NCBI RefSeq assembly: GCF_000003815.2
Contig: NC_049982.1
Location: forward strand, 24,011,380-24,075,379
Source of the DNA: Branchiostoma floridae
Taxonomy: Eukaryota > Chordata > Leptocardii > Amphioxiformes > Branchiostomatidae
Reading direction: 5' to 3'
Length of the DNA stretch: 64,000 nt
Part shown: positions 22,101-34,100 of the stretch, in pieces
How the letters are laid out: every line of letters starts with the position of its first letter
How positions within the stretch are numbered: the stretch's first letter is position 1
Notes under the pieces: model-generated
The model's input: only the letters and a program-made list of their open reading frames with translations
The model's database searches: none
What the model was told of the DNA's origin: nothing
Translations under genes and position numbers: made by a program

Positions 22101-25100
22101 TCGAACTATACCAAGGTTGTCAGGCCGGAACTTGAAGTTTAAGCTACAATCGCGTCATTAAGTCATCCCCCTACCCGTTGCCGTGACAGACGGTGCTTCA
22201 GAAAAGGAGCTAGCGGTTGCGCCTAAACAGAGCCCATATGCTCAAGAATATCTCGAGAAGGAAGTATCGGAGAATTTTGCGGTTTGCATCTTCCGATTCC
22301 TTGCTAAGCAACCTTTCCAACCATACCAAGGTTGTCAGGCCGGAACTTGAAGCCTAAGCTACAATCGCGTCATTAAGTCATCCCCCTACCCGTTGCCATG
22401 ACAGGCGGTGCTTCATAAAAAGGAGCTAGCGGTTGCGCCTAAACAGAGCCCATATGCTCAAGAATATCTCGAGAAGGAAGTATGGGAGAATTTTGCGGTT
22501 TGCATCTTTCGATTCCTTGCTAAGCAACCTTTCCAACCATACCAAGGTTGTCAGGCCGGAACTTGAAGTTTAAGCTACAATCGCGTCATTAAGTCATCCC
22601 CCTACCCGTTGCCATGACAGGCGGTGCTTCAAAAAAGGAGCTAGCGGTTGCGCCTAAACAGAGCCCATATGCTCAAGAATATCTCGAGAAGGAAGTATCG
22701 GAGAATTTTGCGGTTTGCATCTTTCGATTCCTTGCTAAGCAACCTTTCGAACTATACCAAGGTTGTCAGGCCGGAACTTAAAGTTTAAGCTACAATCGCG
22801 TCATTAAGTCATCCCCCTACCCGTTGCCGTGACAGGCGGTGCTTCAGAAAAGGAGCTAGCGGTTGCGCCTAAACAGAGCCCATATGCTCAAGAATATCTC
22901 GAGAAGGAAGTATCGGAGAATTTTGCGGTTTGCATCTTTCGATTCCTTGCTAAGCAACCTTTCCAACCATACCAAGGTTGTCAGGCCGGAACTTGAAGTT
23001 TAAGCTACAATTGCGTCATTAAGTCATCCCCCTACCCGTTGCCGTGACAGGCGGTGCTTCAGAAAAGGAGCTAGTGGTTGCGCCTAAACAGAGCCCATAT
23101 GCTCAAGAATATCTCGAGAAGGAAGTATCGGAGAATTTTGCGGTTTGCATCTTCCGATTCCTTGCTAAGCAACTTTTCCAACCATACCAAGGTTGTCAGG
23201 CCGGAACTTGAAGTTTAAGCTACAATCGCGTCATTAAGTCATCCCCCTACCCGTTGCCGTGACAGGCGGTGCTTCAGAAAAGGAGCTAGCGGTTGCGCCT
23301 AAACAGAGCCCATATGCTCAAGAATATCTCGAGAAGGAAGTAACGGAGAATTTTGCGGTTTGCATCTTCCGATTCCTTGCTAAGCAACCTTTCCAACCAT
23401 ACCAAGGTTGTCAGGCCGGAACTTGAAGTTTAAGCTACAATCGCGTCATTAAGTCATCCCCCTACCCGTTGCCATGACAGGCGGTGCTTCATAAAAAGGA
23501 GCTAGCGGTTGCGCCTAAACAGAGCCCATATGCTCAAGAATATCTCGAGAAGGAAGTATCGGAGAATTTTGCGGTTTGCATCTTCCGATTCCTTGCTAAG
23601 CAACCTTTTCAACCATACCAAGCTTGTCAGGCCGGAACTTGAAGTTTAAGCTACAATCGCGTCATTAAGTCACCCCCCTACCCGTTGCCATGACAGGCGG
23701 TGCTTCAAAAAAGGAGCTAGCGGTTGCGCCTAAACATAGTCCGTATGCTCAAGAATATCTCGAGAAGGAAGTATCGGAGAATTTTGCGGTTTGCATCTTC
23801 CGATTCCTTGCTAAGCAACCTTTGCAACCATACCAAGCTTGTCAGGCCGGAACTTGAAGTTTAAGCTACAATCGCGTCATTAAGTCATCCCCCTTCCCGT
23901 TACCGTGACAGGCGGTGCTTCAAAAAAGGAGCTAGCGGTTGCGCCTAAACATAGTCCGTATGCTCAAGAATATCTCGAGAAGGAAGTATCGGAGAATTTT
24001 GCGGTTTGCATCTTCCGATACCTTGCTACCTTGCTAAGCAACCTTTCTAACCATACCAAGGTTGTCAGGCTGGAACTTGAAGTTTAAGCTACAATCGCGT
24101 CATTAAGTATCCCCCTACCCGTTGCCGTGACAGGCGGTGCTTCAAAAAAGGAGCTAGCGGTTGCGCCTAAACATAGTCCGTATGCTCAAGAATATCTCGA
24201 GAAGGAAGTATCGGAGAATTTTGCGGTTTGCATCTTCCGATACCTTGCTACCTTGCTAAGCAACCTTTTCAACCATACCAAGCTTGTCAGGCCGGAACTT
24301 GAAGTTTAAGCTACAATCGCGTCATTAAGTCATCCCCCTACCCGTTACCGTGACAGGCGGTGCTTCAAAAAAGGAGCTAGCGGTTGCGCCTAAACAGAGC
24401 CCATATGCTCAAGAATATCTCGAGAAGGAAGTATCGGAGAATTTTGCGGTTTGCATCTTCCGATTCCTTGCTAAGCAACCTTTTCAACCATACCAAGCTT
24501 GTCAGGCCGGAACTTGAAGTTTAAGCTACAATCGCGTCATTAAGTCACCCCCCTACCCGTTACCATGACAGGCGGTGCTTCAAAAAAGGAGCTAGCGGTT
24601 GCGCCTAAACATAGTCCGTATGCTCAAGAATATCTCGAGAAGGAAGTATCGGAGAATTTTGCGGTTTGCATCTTCCGATTCCTTGCTAAGCAACCTTTGC
24701 AACCATACCAAGGTTGTCAGGCCGGAACTTGAAGTTTAAGCTACAATCGCGTCATTAAGTCATCCCCCTACCCGTTACCGTGACAGGCGGTGCTTCAAAA
24801 AAGGAGCTAGCGGTTGCGCCTAAACCTAGTCCGTATGCTCAAGAATATCTCGAGAAGGAAGTATCGGAGAATTTTGCGGTTTGCATCTTCCGATTCCTTG
24901 CAAAGCAACCTTTCCAACCATACCAAGCTTGTCAGGCCGGAACTTGAAGTTTAAGTCTACAATCGACGTCATTAAGTCATCCCCCTACCCGTTACCGTGT
25001 ACAGGCGGTGCTTTAAAAAGGAGCTAGCGGTTGCGCCTAAACAGAGCCCATATGCTCAAGAATATCTCGAGAAGGAAGTNNNNNNNNNNNNNNNNNNNNN

Positions 25101-28100
25101 NNNNNNNNNNNNNNNNNNNNNNNNNNNNNNNNNNNNNNNNNNNNNNNNNNNNNNNNNNNNNNNNNNNNNNNNNNNNNNNGAATTTTGCGGTTTCGCCGTC
25201 TTACGCTGCGGAGGCGTTAGGCATTCCAACCATACCAAGCTTGTCAGGCCGGAACGTGAAGTTTAAGCTACAATCGCGTCAGTAAGTCACCCCCTTACCC
25301 GTTACCGTGACAGGCGGTGCTTCAAAAAAGGAGCTAGCGGTTGCGCCTAGACATAGTCCGTATGCTCAAGAATATCTCGAGAAGGAAGTATCGGAGAATT
25401 TTGCGGTTTGCATCTTCCGATTCCTTGCTAAGCAACCTTTCCAACCATACCAAGCTTGTCAGGCCGGAACTTGAAGTTTAAGCTACAATCGCGTCATTAA
25501 GTCATCCCCCTACCCGTTACCGTGACAGGCGGTGCTTCAAAAAAGGAGCTAGCGGTTGCACCTAAACATAGTCCGTATGCTCAAAAATATCTCGAGAAGG
25601 AAGTATCGGAGAATTTTGCGGTTTGCATCTTCCGATTCCTTGCTAAGCAACCTTTCCAACCATACCAAGGTTGTCAGGCCGGAACTTGAAGTTTAAGCTA
25701 CAATAGCGTCATTAAGTCATCCCCCTACCCGTTGCCGTGACAGGCCGTGCTTTAAAAAGGAGCTAGCGGTTGCGCCTAAACATAGTCCGTATGCTCAAGA
25801 ATATCTCGAGAAGGAAGTATCGGAGAATTTTGCGGTTTGCATCTTCCGATACCTTGCTACCTTGCTAAGCAACCTTTTCAACCATACCAAGCTTGTCAGG
25901 CCGGAACTTGAAGTTTAAGCTACAATCGCGTCATTAAGTCATCCCCCTACCCGTTACCGAGACAGGCGGTGCTTCAAAAAAGGAGCTAGCGGTTGCGCCT
26001 AAACAGAGCCCATATGCTCAAGAATATCTCGAGAAGGAAGTATCGGAGAATTTTGCGGTTTGCATCTTCCGATTCCTTGCTAAGCAACCTTTTCAACCAT
26101 ACCAAGGTTGTCAGGCCGGAACTTGAAGTTTAAGCTACAATCGCGTCATTAAGTCACCCCCCTACCCGTTGCCATGACAGGCGGTGCTTCAAAAAAGGAG
26201 CTAGCGGTTGCGCCTAAACATAGTCCGTATGCTCAAGAATATCTCGAGAAGGAAGTATCGGAGAATTTTACGGTTCGCATCTTACGATTCGATGCTAAGC
26301 AACGTTTCCAATCAGACCAAGCTTGTCAGGCCGGAACTGGAAGTGTAAGCTACAATCGCGTCATTTATATAAGTCATCCCCCTACCCGTTGCCGTGACAG
26401 GCGGTGCTTCAGAAAAGGAGCTAGCGGTTGCGCCTAAACAGAGCCCATATGCTCAAGAATATCTCGAGAAGAAAGTATTGGNNNNNNNNNNNNNNNNNNN
26501 NNNNNNNNNNNNNNNNNNNNNNNNNNNNNNNNNNNNNNNNNNNNNNNNNNNNNNNNNNNNNNNNNNNNNNNNNNNNNNNNNNNNNNNNNNNNNNNNNNNN
26601 NNNNNNNNNNNNNNNNNNNNNNNNNNNNNNNNNNNNNNNNNNNNNNNNNNNNNNNNNNNNNNNNNNNNNNNNNNNNNNNNNNNNNNNNNNNNNNNNNNNN
26701 NNNNNNNNNNNNNNNNNNNNNNNNNNNNNNNNNNNNNNNNNNNNNNNNNNNNNNNNNNNNNNNNNNNNNNNNNNNNNNNNNNNNNNNNNNNNGCGTCATT
26801 AAGTCATCCCCCTACCCGTTGCCGTGACAGGCGGTGCTTCAGAAAAGGAGCTAGCGGTTGCGCCTAAACAGAGCCCATATGCTCAAGAATATCTCGAGAA
26901 GGAAGTATCGGAGAATTTTGCGGTTTGCATTTATCGATTCCTTGCTAAGCAGCCTTTCCAACCATACCAAGGTTGTCAGGCCGGAACTTGAAGTTTAAGC
27001 TACAATCGCGTCATTAAGTCATCCCCCTACCCGTTGCCGTGACAAGCGGTGCTTCAAAAAAGGAGCTAGCGGTTGCGCCTAAACAGAGCCCATATGCTCA
27101 AGAATATCTCGAGAAGGAAGTATCGGAGAATTTTGCGGTTTGCATCTTTCGATTCCTTGCTAAGCAACCTTTCCAACCATATCAAGCTTGTCAGGCCGGA
27201 ACTTGAAGCCTAAGCTACAATCGCGTCATTAAGTCATCCCCCTACCCGTTGCCGTGACAAGCTGTGCTTCAAAAAAGGAGCTAGCGGTTGCGCCTAAACA
27301 GAGCCCATATGCTCAAGAATATCTCGAGAAGGAAGTATCGGAGAATTTTGCGGTTTGCATCTTTCGATTCCTTGCTAAGCAACCTTTCCAACTATACCAA
27401 GGTTGTCAGGCCGGAACTTGAAGTTTAAGCTACAATCGCGTCATTAAGTCATCCCCCTACCCGTTGCCGTGACAGGCGGTGCTTCAGAAAAGGAGCTAGC
27501 GGTTGCGCCTAAACAGAGCCCATATGCTCAAGAATATCTCGAGAAGGAAGTATCGGAGAATTTTGCGGTTTGCATCTTTCGATTCCTTGCTAAGCAGCCT
27601 TTCCAACCATACCAAGGTTGTCAGGCCGGAACTTGAAGTTTAAGCTACAATCGCGTCATTAAGTCATCCCCCTACCCGTTGCCGTGACAAGCGGTGCTTC
27701 AAAAAAGGAGCTAGCGGTTGCGCCTAAACAGAGCCCATATGCTCAAGAATATCTCGAGAAGGAAGTATCGGAGAATTTTGCGGTTTGCATCTTCCGATTC
27801 CTTGCTAAGCAACCTTTCCAACCATACCTAGGTTGTCAGGCCGGAACTTGAAGTTTAAGCTACAATTGCGTCATTAAGTCATCCCCCTACCCGTTGCCGT
27901 GACAGGCGGTGCTTCAGAAAAGGAGCTAGTGGTTGCGCCTAAACAGAGCCCATATGCTCAAGAATATCTCGAGAAGGAAGTAACGGAGAACTTTGCGGTT
28001 TGCATCTTTCGATTCCTTGCTACGCAACCTTTCCAACCATACCAAGGTTGTCAGGCCGGAACTTGAAGCCTAAGCTACAATCGCGTCATTAAGTCATCCC

Positions 28101-31100
28101 CCTACCCGTTACCATGACAGGCGGTGCTTCATAAAAAGGAGCTAGCGGCTGCGCCTAAACAGAGCCCATATGCTCAAGAATATTTCGAGAAGAAATATTG
28201 GAGAATTTTGCGGTTTGCATCTTTCGATTCCTTGCTAAGCAACCTTTCGAACCATACCAAGGTTGTCAGGCCGGAACTTGAAGCCTAAGCTACAATCGCG
28301 TCATTAAGTCATCCCTCTACCCGTTGCCGTGACAGGCGGTGCTTCAGAAAAGGAGCTAGCGGTTGCGCCTAAACAGAGCCCATATGCTCAAGAATATCTC
28401 GAGAAGAAAGTATTGGAGAATTTTGCGGTTTGCATCTTTCGATTCCTTGCTAAGCAACCTTTCCAACCATACCAAGGTTGTCAGGCCGGAACTTGAAGTT
28501 TAAGCTACAATCGCGTCATTAAGTCATCCCCCTACCCGTTGCCGTGACAGGCGGTGCTTCAGAAAAGGAGCTAGCGGTTGCGCCTAAACAGAGCCCATAT
28601 GCTCAAGAATATCTCGAGAAGGAAGTATCGGAGAATTTTGCGGTTTGCATCTTTCGATTCCTTGCTAAGCAACCTTTCCAACCATATCAAAGTTGTCAGG
28701 CCGGAACTTGAAGCCTAAGCTACAATCGCGTCATTAAGTCATCCCCCTACCCGTTACCATGACAGGCGGTGCTTTAAAAAAGGAGCTAGCGGTTGCGCCT
28801 AAACAGAGCCCATATGCTCAAGAATATCTCGAGAAGGAAGTATCGGAGAATTTTGCGGTTTGCATCTTTCGATTCCTTGCTAAGCAACCTTTCCAACCAT
28901 ACCAAGGTTGTCAGGCCGGAACTTGAAGTTTAAGCTACAATCGCGTCATTAAGTCATCCCCCTACCCGTTGCCGTGACAGGCTGTGCTTCATAAAAGGAG
29001 CTAGCGGTTGCGCCTAAACAGAGCCCATATGCTCAAGAATATCTCGAGANNNNNNNNNNNNNNNNNNNNNNNNNNNNNNNNNNNNNNNNNNNNNNNNNNN
29101 NNNNNNNNNNNNNNNNNNNNNNNNNNNNNNNNNNNNNNNNNNNNNNNNNNNNNNNNNNNNNNNNNNNNNNNNNNNNNNNNNNNNNNNNNNNNNNNNNNNN
29201 NNNNNNNNNNNNNNAAAAGGAGCTAGCGCTTGCGCCAAACCAGATCCCCTATGCTCACGAATATCTCGAGAAGGAAGTAACGGAGAATTTTGCGGCTTGC
29301 AACTTTCGATTCCTTGCTAAGCAACCTTTCCAACCATACCAAGGTTGTAGGCGGACTTGAGTTAAGCTACAATCGCGTCATTAAGTCATCCCCCTACCCG
29401 TTGCCGTGACAAGCTGTGCTTCAAAAAAGGAGCTAGCGGTTGCGCCTAAACAGAGCCCATATGCTCAAGAATATCTCGAGAAGGAAGTATCGGAGAATTT
29501 TGCGGTTTGCATCTTTCGATTCCTTGCTAAGCAACCTTTCGAACTATACCAAGGTTGTCAGGCCGGAACTTGAAGTTTAAGCTACAATCGCGTCATTAAG
29601 TCATCCCCCTACCCGTTGCCGTGACAGGCGGTGCATCAGAAAAGGAGCTAGCGGTTGCGCCTAAACAGAGCCCATATGCTCAAGAATATCTCGAGAAGGA
29701 AGTATCGGAGAATTTTGCGGTTTGCATCTTTCGATTCCTTGCTAAGCAGCCTTTCCAACCATACCAAGGTTGTCAGGCCGGAACTTGAAGTTTAAGCTAC
29801 AATTGCGTCATTAAGTCATCCCCCTACCCGTTGCCGTGACAGGCGGTGCTTCAGAAAAGGAGCTAGTGGTTGCGCCTAAACAGAGCCCATATGCTCAAGA
29901 ATATCTCGAGAAGGAAGTAACGGAGAACTTTGCGGTTTGCATCTTTCGATTCCTTGCTACGCAACCTTTCCAACCATACCAAGGTTGTCAGGCCGGAACT
30001 TGAAGCCTAAGCTACAATCGCGTCATTAAGTCATCCCCCTACCCGTTACCATGACAGGCGGTGCTTCATAAAAAGGAGCTAGCGGTTGCGCCTAAACAGA
30101 GCCCATATGCTCAAGAATATTTCGAGAAGAAAGTATTGGAGAATTTTGCGGTTTGCATCTTTCGATTCCTTGCTAAGCAACCTTTCCAACCATACCAAGC
30201 TTGTCAGGCCGGAACTTGAAGCCTAAGCTACAATCGCGTCATTAAGTCATCCCTCTACCCGTTGCCGTGACAGGCGGTGCTTCAGAAAAGGAGCTAGTGG
30301 TTGCGCCTAAACAGAGCCCATATGCTCAAGAATATCTCGAGAAGAAAGTATTGGAGAATTTTGCGGTTTGCATCTTTCGATTCCTTGCTAAGCAACACTT
30401 TCCAACCATACCAAGGTTGTCAGGCCGGAACTTGAAGTTTAAGCTACAATCGCGTCATTAAGTCATCCCCCTACCCGTTGCCGTGACAGGCGGTGCTTCA
30501 GAAAAGGAGCTAGCGGTTGCGCCTAAACAGAGCCCATATGCTCAAGAATATCTCGAGAAGGAAGTATCGGAGAATTTTGCGGTTTGCATCTTTCGATTCC
30601 TTGCTAAGCAACCTTTCCAACCATATCAAACTTGTCAGGCCGGAACTTGAAGCCTAAGCTACAATCGCGTCATTAAGTCATCCCCTTACCCGTTACCATG
30701 ACAGGCGGTGCTTTAAAAAAGTAGCTAGCGGTTGCGCCTAAACAGAGCCCATATGCTCAAGAATATCTCGAGAAGGAAGTATCGGAGAATTTTGCGGTTT
30801 GCATCTTTCGATTCCTTGCTAAGCAACCTTTCCAACCATACCAAGGTTGTCAGGCCGGAACTTGAAGTTTAAGCTACAATCGCGTCATTAAGTCATCCCC
30901 CTACCCGTTGCCGTGACAAGCTGTGCTTCAAAAAAGGAGCTAGCGGTTGCGCCTAAACAGAGCCCATATGCTCAAGAATATCTCGAGAAGGAAGTATCGG
31001 AGAATTTTGCGGTTTGCATCTTTCGATTCCTTGCTAAGCAACCTTTCCAACCATACCAAGGTTGTCAGGCCGGAACTTGAAGTTTAAGCTACAATCGCGT

Positions 31101-34100
31101 CATTAAGTCATCCCCCTACCCGTTACCATGACAGGCGGGTGCTTAGTGCTTAAAAAAAGGAGCTAGCGCTTGCGCCTAAACAGAGCCCATATGCTCAAGA
31201 ATATCTCGAGAAGGAAGTAACGGAGAATTTTGCGGTTTGCATCTTTCGATTCCNNNNNNNNNNNNNNNNNNNNNNNNNNNNNNNNNNNNNNNNNNNNNNN
31301 NNNNNNNNNNNNNNNNNNNNNNNNNNNNNNNNNNNNNNNNNNNNNNNNNNNNNNNNNNNNNNNNNNNNNNNNNNNNNNNNNNNNNNNNNNNNNNNNNNNN
31401 NNNNNNNNNNNNNNNNNNNNNNNNNNNNNNNNNNNNNNNNNNNNNNNNNNNNNNNNNNNNNNNNNNNNNNNNNNNNNNNNNNNNNNNNNNNNNNNNNNNN
31501 NNNNNNNNNNNNNNNNNNNNNNNNNNNNNNNNNNNNNNNNNNNNNNNNNNNNNNNNNNNNNNNNNNNNNNNNNNNNNNNNNNNNNNNNNNNNNNNNNNNN
31601 NNNNNNNNNNNNNNNNNNGTATGCTCAAGAATATCTCGAGAAGAAAGTATCGGAGAATTTTGCGGTTTGCATCTTTCGATTTCTTGCTAAGCAACCTTTC
31701 GAACTATACCAAGGTTGTCAGGCCGGAACTTGAAGTCTAAGCTACAATCGCGTCATTAAGTCATCCCCTTACCCGTTACCGTGACAGGCGGTGCTTCAAA
31801 AAAGTAGCTAGCGGTTGCGCCTAAACAGAGCCCATATGCTCAAGAATATCTCGAGAAGGAAGTATCGGAGAATTTTGCGGTTTGCATCTTTCGATTCCTT
31901 GCTAAGCAACCTTTCCAACCATACCAAAGTTGTCAGGCCGGAACTTGAAGTTTAAGCTACAATCGCGTCATTAAGTCATCCCCCTACCCGTTGCCGTGAC
32001 AGGCGGTGCTTCAGAAAAGGAGCTAGCGGTTGCGCCTAAACAGAGCCCATATGCTCAAGAATATCTCGAGAAGGAAGTATCGGAGAATTTTGCGGTTTGC
32101 ATCTATCGATTCCATGCTAAGCAACCTTTCCAACCATACCAAGGTTGTCAGGCCGGAACTTGAAGTTTAAGCTACAATCGCGTCATTAAGTCATCCCCCT
32201 ACCCGTTGCCGTGACAAGCGGTGCTTCACGAAAAGGAGCCTAGCGGTTGCGCCTAAACAGAGCCCATATGCTCAAGAATATCTCGAGAAGGAAGTATCGG
32301 AGAATTTTGCGGTTTGCATCTTTCGATTCCTTGCTAAGCAGCCTTTCCAACCATACCAAGGTTGTCAGGCCGGAACTTGAAGTTTAAGCTACAATTGCGT
32401 CATTAAGTCATCCCCCTACCCGTTGCCGTGACAGGCGGTGCTTCAGAAAAGGAGCTAGTGGTTGCGCCTAAACAGAGCCCATATGCTCAAGAATATCTCG
32501 AGAAGGAAGTAACGGAGAACTTTGTGGTTTGCATCTTTCGATTCCTTGCTACGCAACCTTTCCAACCATACCAAGGTTGTCAGGCCGGAACTTGAAGCCT
32601 AAGCTACAATCGCGTCATTAAGTCATCCCCCTACCCGTTACCATGACAGGCGGTGCTTCATAAAAAGGAGCTAGCGGTTGCGCCTAAACAGAGCCCATAT
32701 GCTCAAGAATATTTCGAGAAGAAAGTATTGGAGAATTTTGCGGTTTGCATCTTTCGATTCCTTGCTAAGCAACCTTTCCAACCATACCAAGGTTGTCAGG
32801 CCGGAACTTGAAGCCTAAGCTACAATCGCGTCATTAAGTCATCCCCCTACCCGTTGCCGTGACAGGCGGTGCTTCAGAAAATGAGCTAGCGGTTGCGCCT
32901 AAACAGAGCCCATATGCTCAAGAATATCTCGAGAAGAAAGTATTGGAGAATTTTGCGGTTTGCATCTTTCGATTCCTTGCTAAGCAACCTTTCCAACCAT
33001 ACCAAGGTTGTCAGGCCGGAACTTGAAGTTTAAGCTACAATCGCGTCATTAAGTCATCCCCCTACCCGTTGCCGTGACAGGCGGTGCTTCAGAAAAGGAG
33101 CTAGCGGTTGCGCCTAAACAGAGCCCATATGCTCAAGAATATCTCGAGAAGGAAGTATCGGAGAATTTTGCGGTTTGCATCTTTCGATTCCTTGCTAAGC
33201 AACCTTTCCAACCATACCAAGGTTGTCAGGCCGGAACTTGAAGTTTAAGCTACAATCGCGTCATTAAGTCATCCCCCTACCCGTTGCCGTGACAAGCGGT
33301 GCTTCAAAAAAGGAGCTAGCGGTTGCGCCTAAACAGAGCCCATATGCTCAAGAATATCTCGAGAAGGAAGTATCGGAGAATTTTGCGGTTTGCATCTTTC
33401 GATTCCTTGCTAAGCAACCTTTCCAACTATACCAAGGTTGTCAGGCCGGAACTTGAAGTTTAAGCTACAATCGCGTCATTAAGTCATCCCCCTACCCGTT
33501 GCCGTGACAGGCGGTGCTTCAGAAAAGGAGCTAGCGGTTGCGCCTAAACAGAGCCCATATGCTCAAGAATATCTCGAGAAGGAAGTATCGGAGAATTTTG
33601 CGGTTTGCATCTTTCGATTCCTTGCTAAGCAGCCTTTCCAACCATACCAAGGTTGTCAGGCCGGAACTTGAAGTTTAAGCTACAATTGCGTCATTAAGTC
33701 ATCCCCCTACCCGTTGCCGTGACAGGCGGTGCTTCAGAAAAGGAGCTAGTGGTTGCGCCTAAACAGAGCCCATATGCTCAAGAATATCTCGAGAAGGAAG
33801 TAACGGAGAACTTTGCGGTTTGCATCTTTCGATTCCTTGCTACGCAACCTTTCCAACCATACCAAGGTTGTCAGGCCGGAACTTGAAGCCTAAGCTACAA
33901 TCGCGTCATTAAGTCATCCCCCTACCCGTTACCATGACAGGCGGTGCTTCATAAAAAGGAGCTAGCGGTTGCGCCTAAACAGAGCCCATATGCTCAAGAT
34001 ATTTCGAGAAGAAAGTATTGGAGAATTTGGCGGTTGGCATCTTCCAATTCCTTGCTAAGGCAACCTTTCCAACCATACCAAGGTTGTCAGGCCGGACCTT

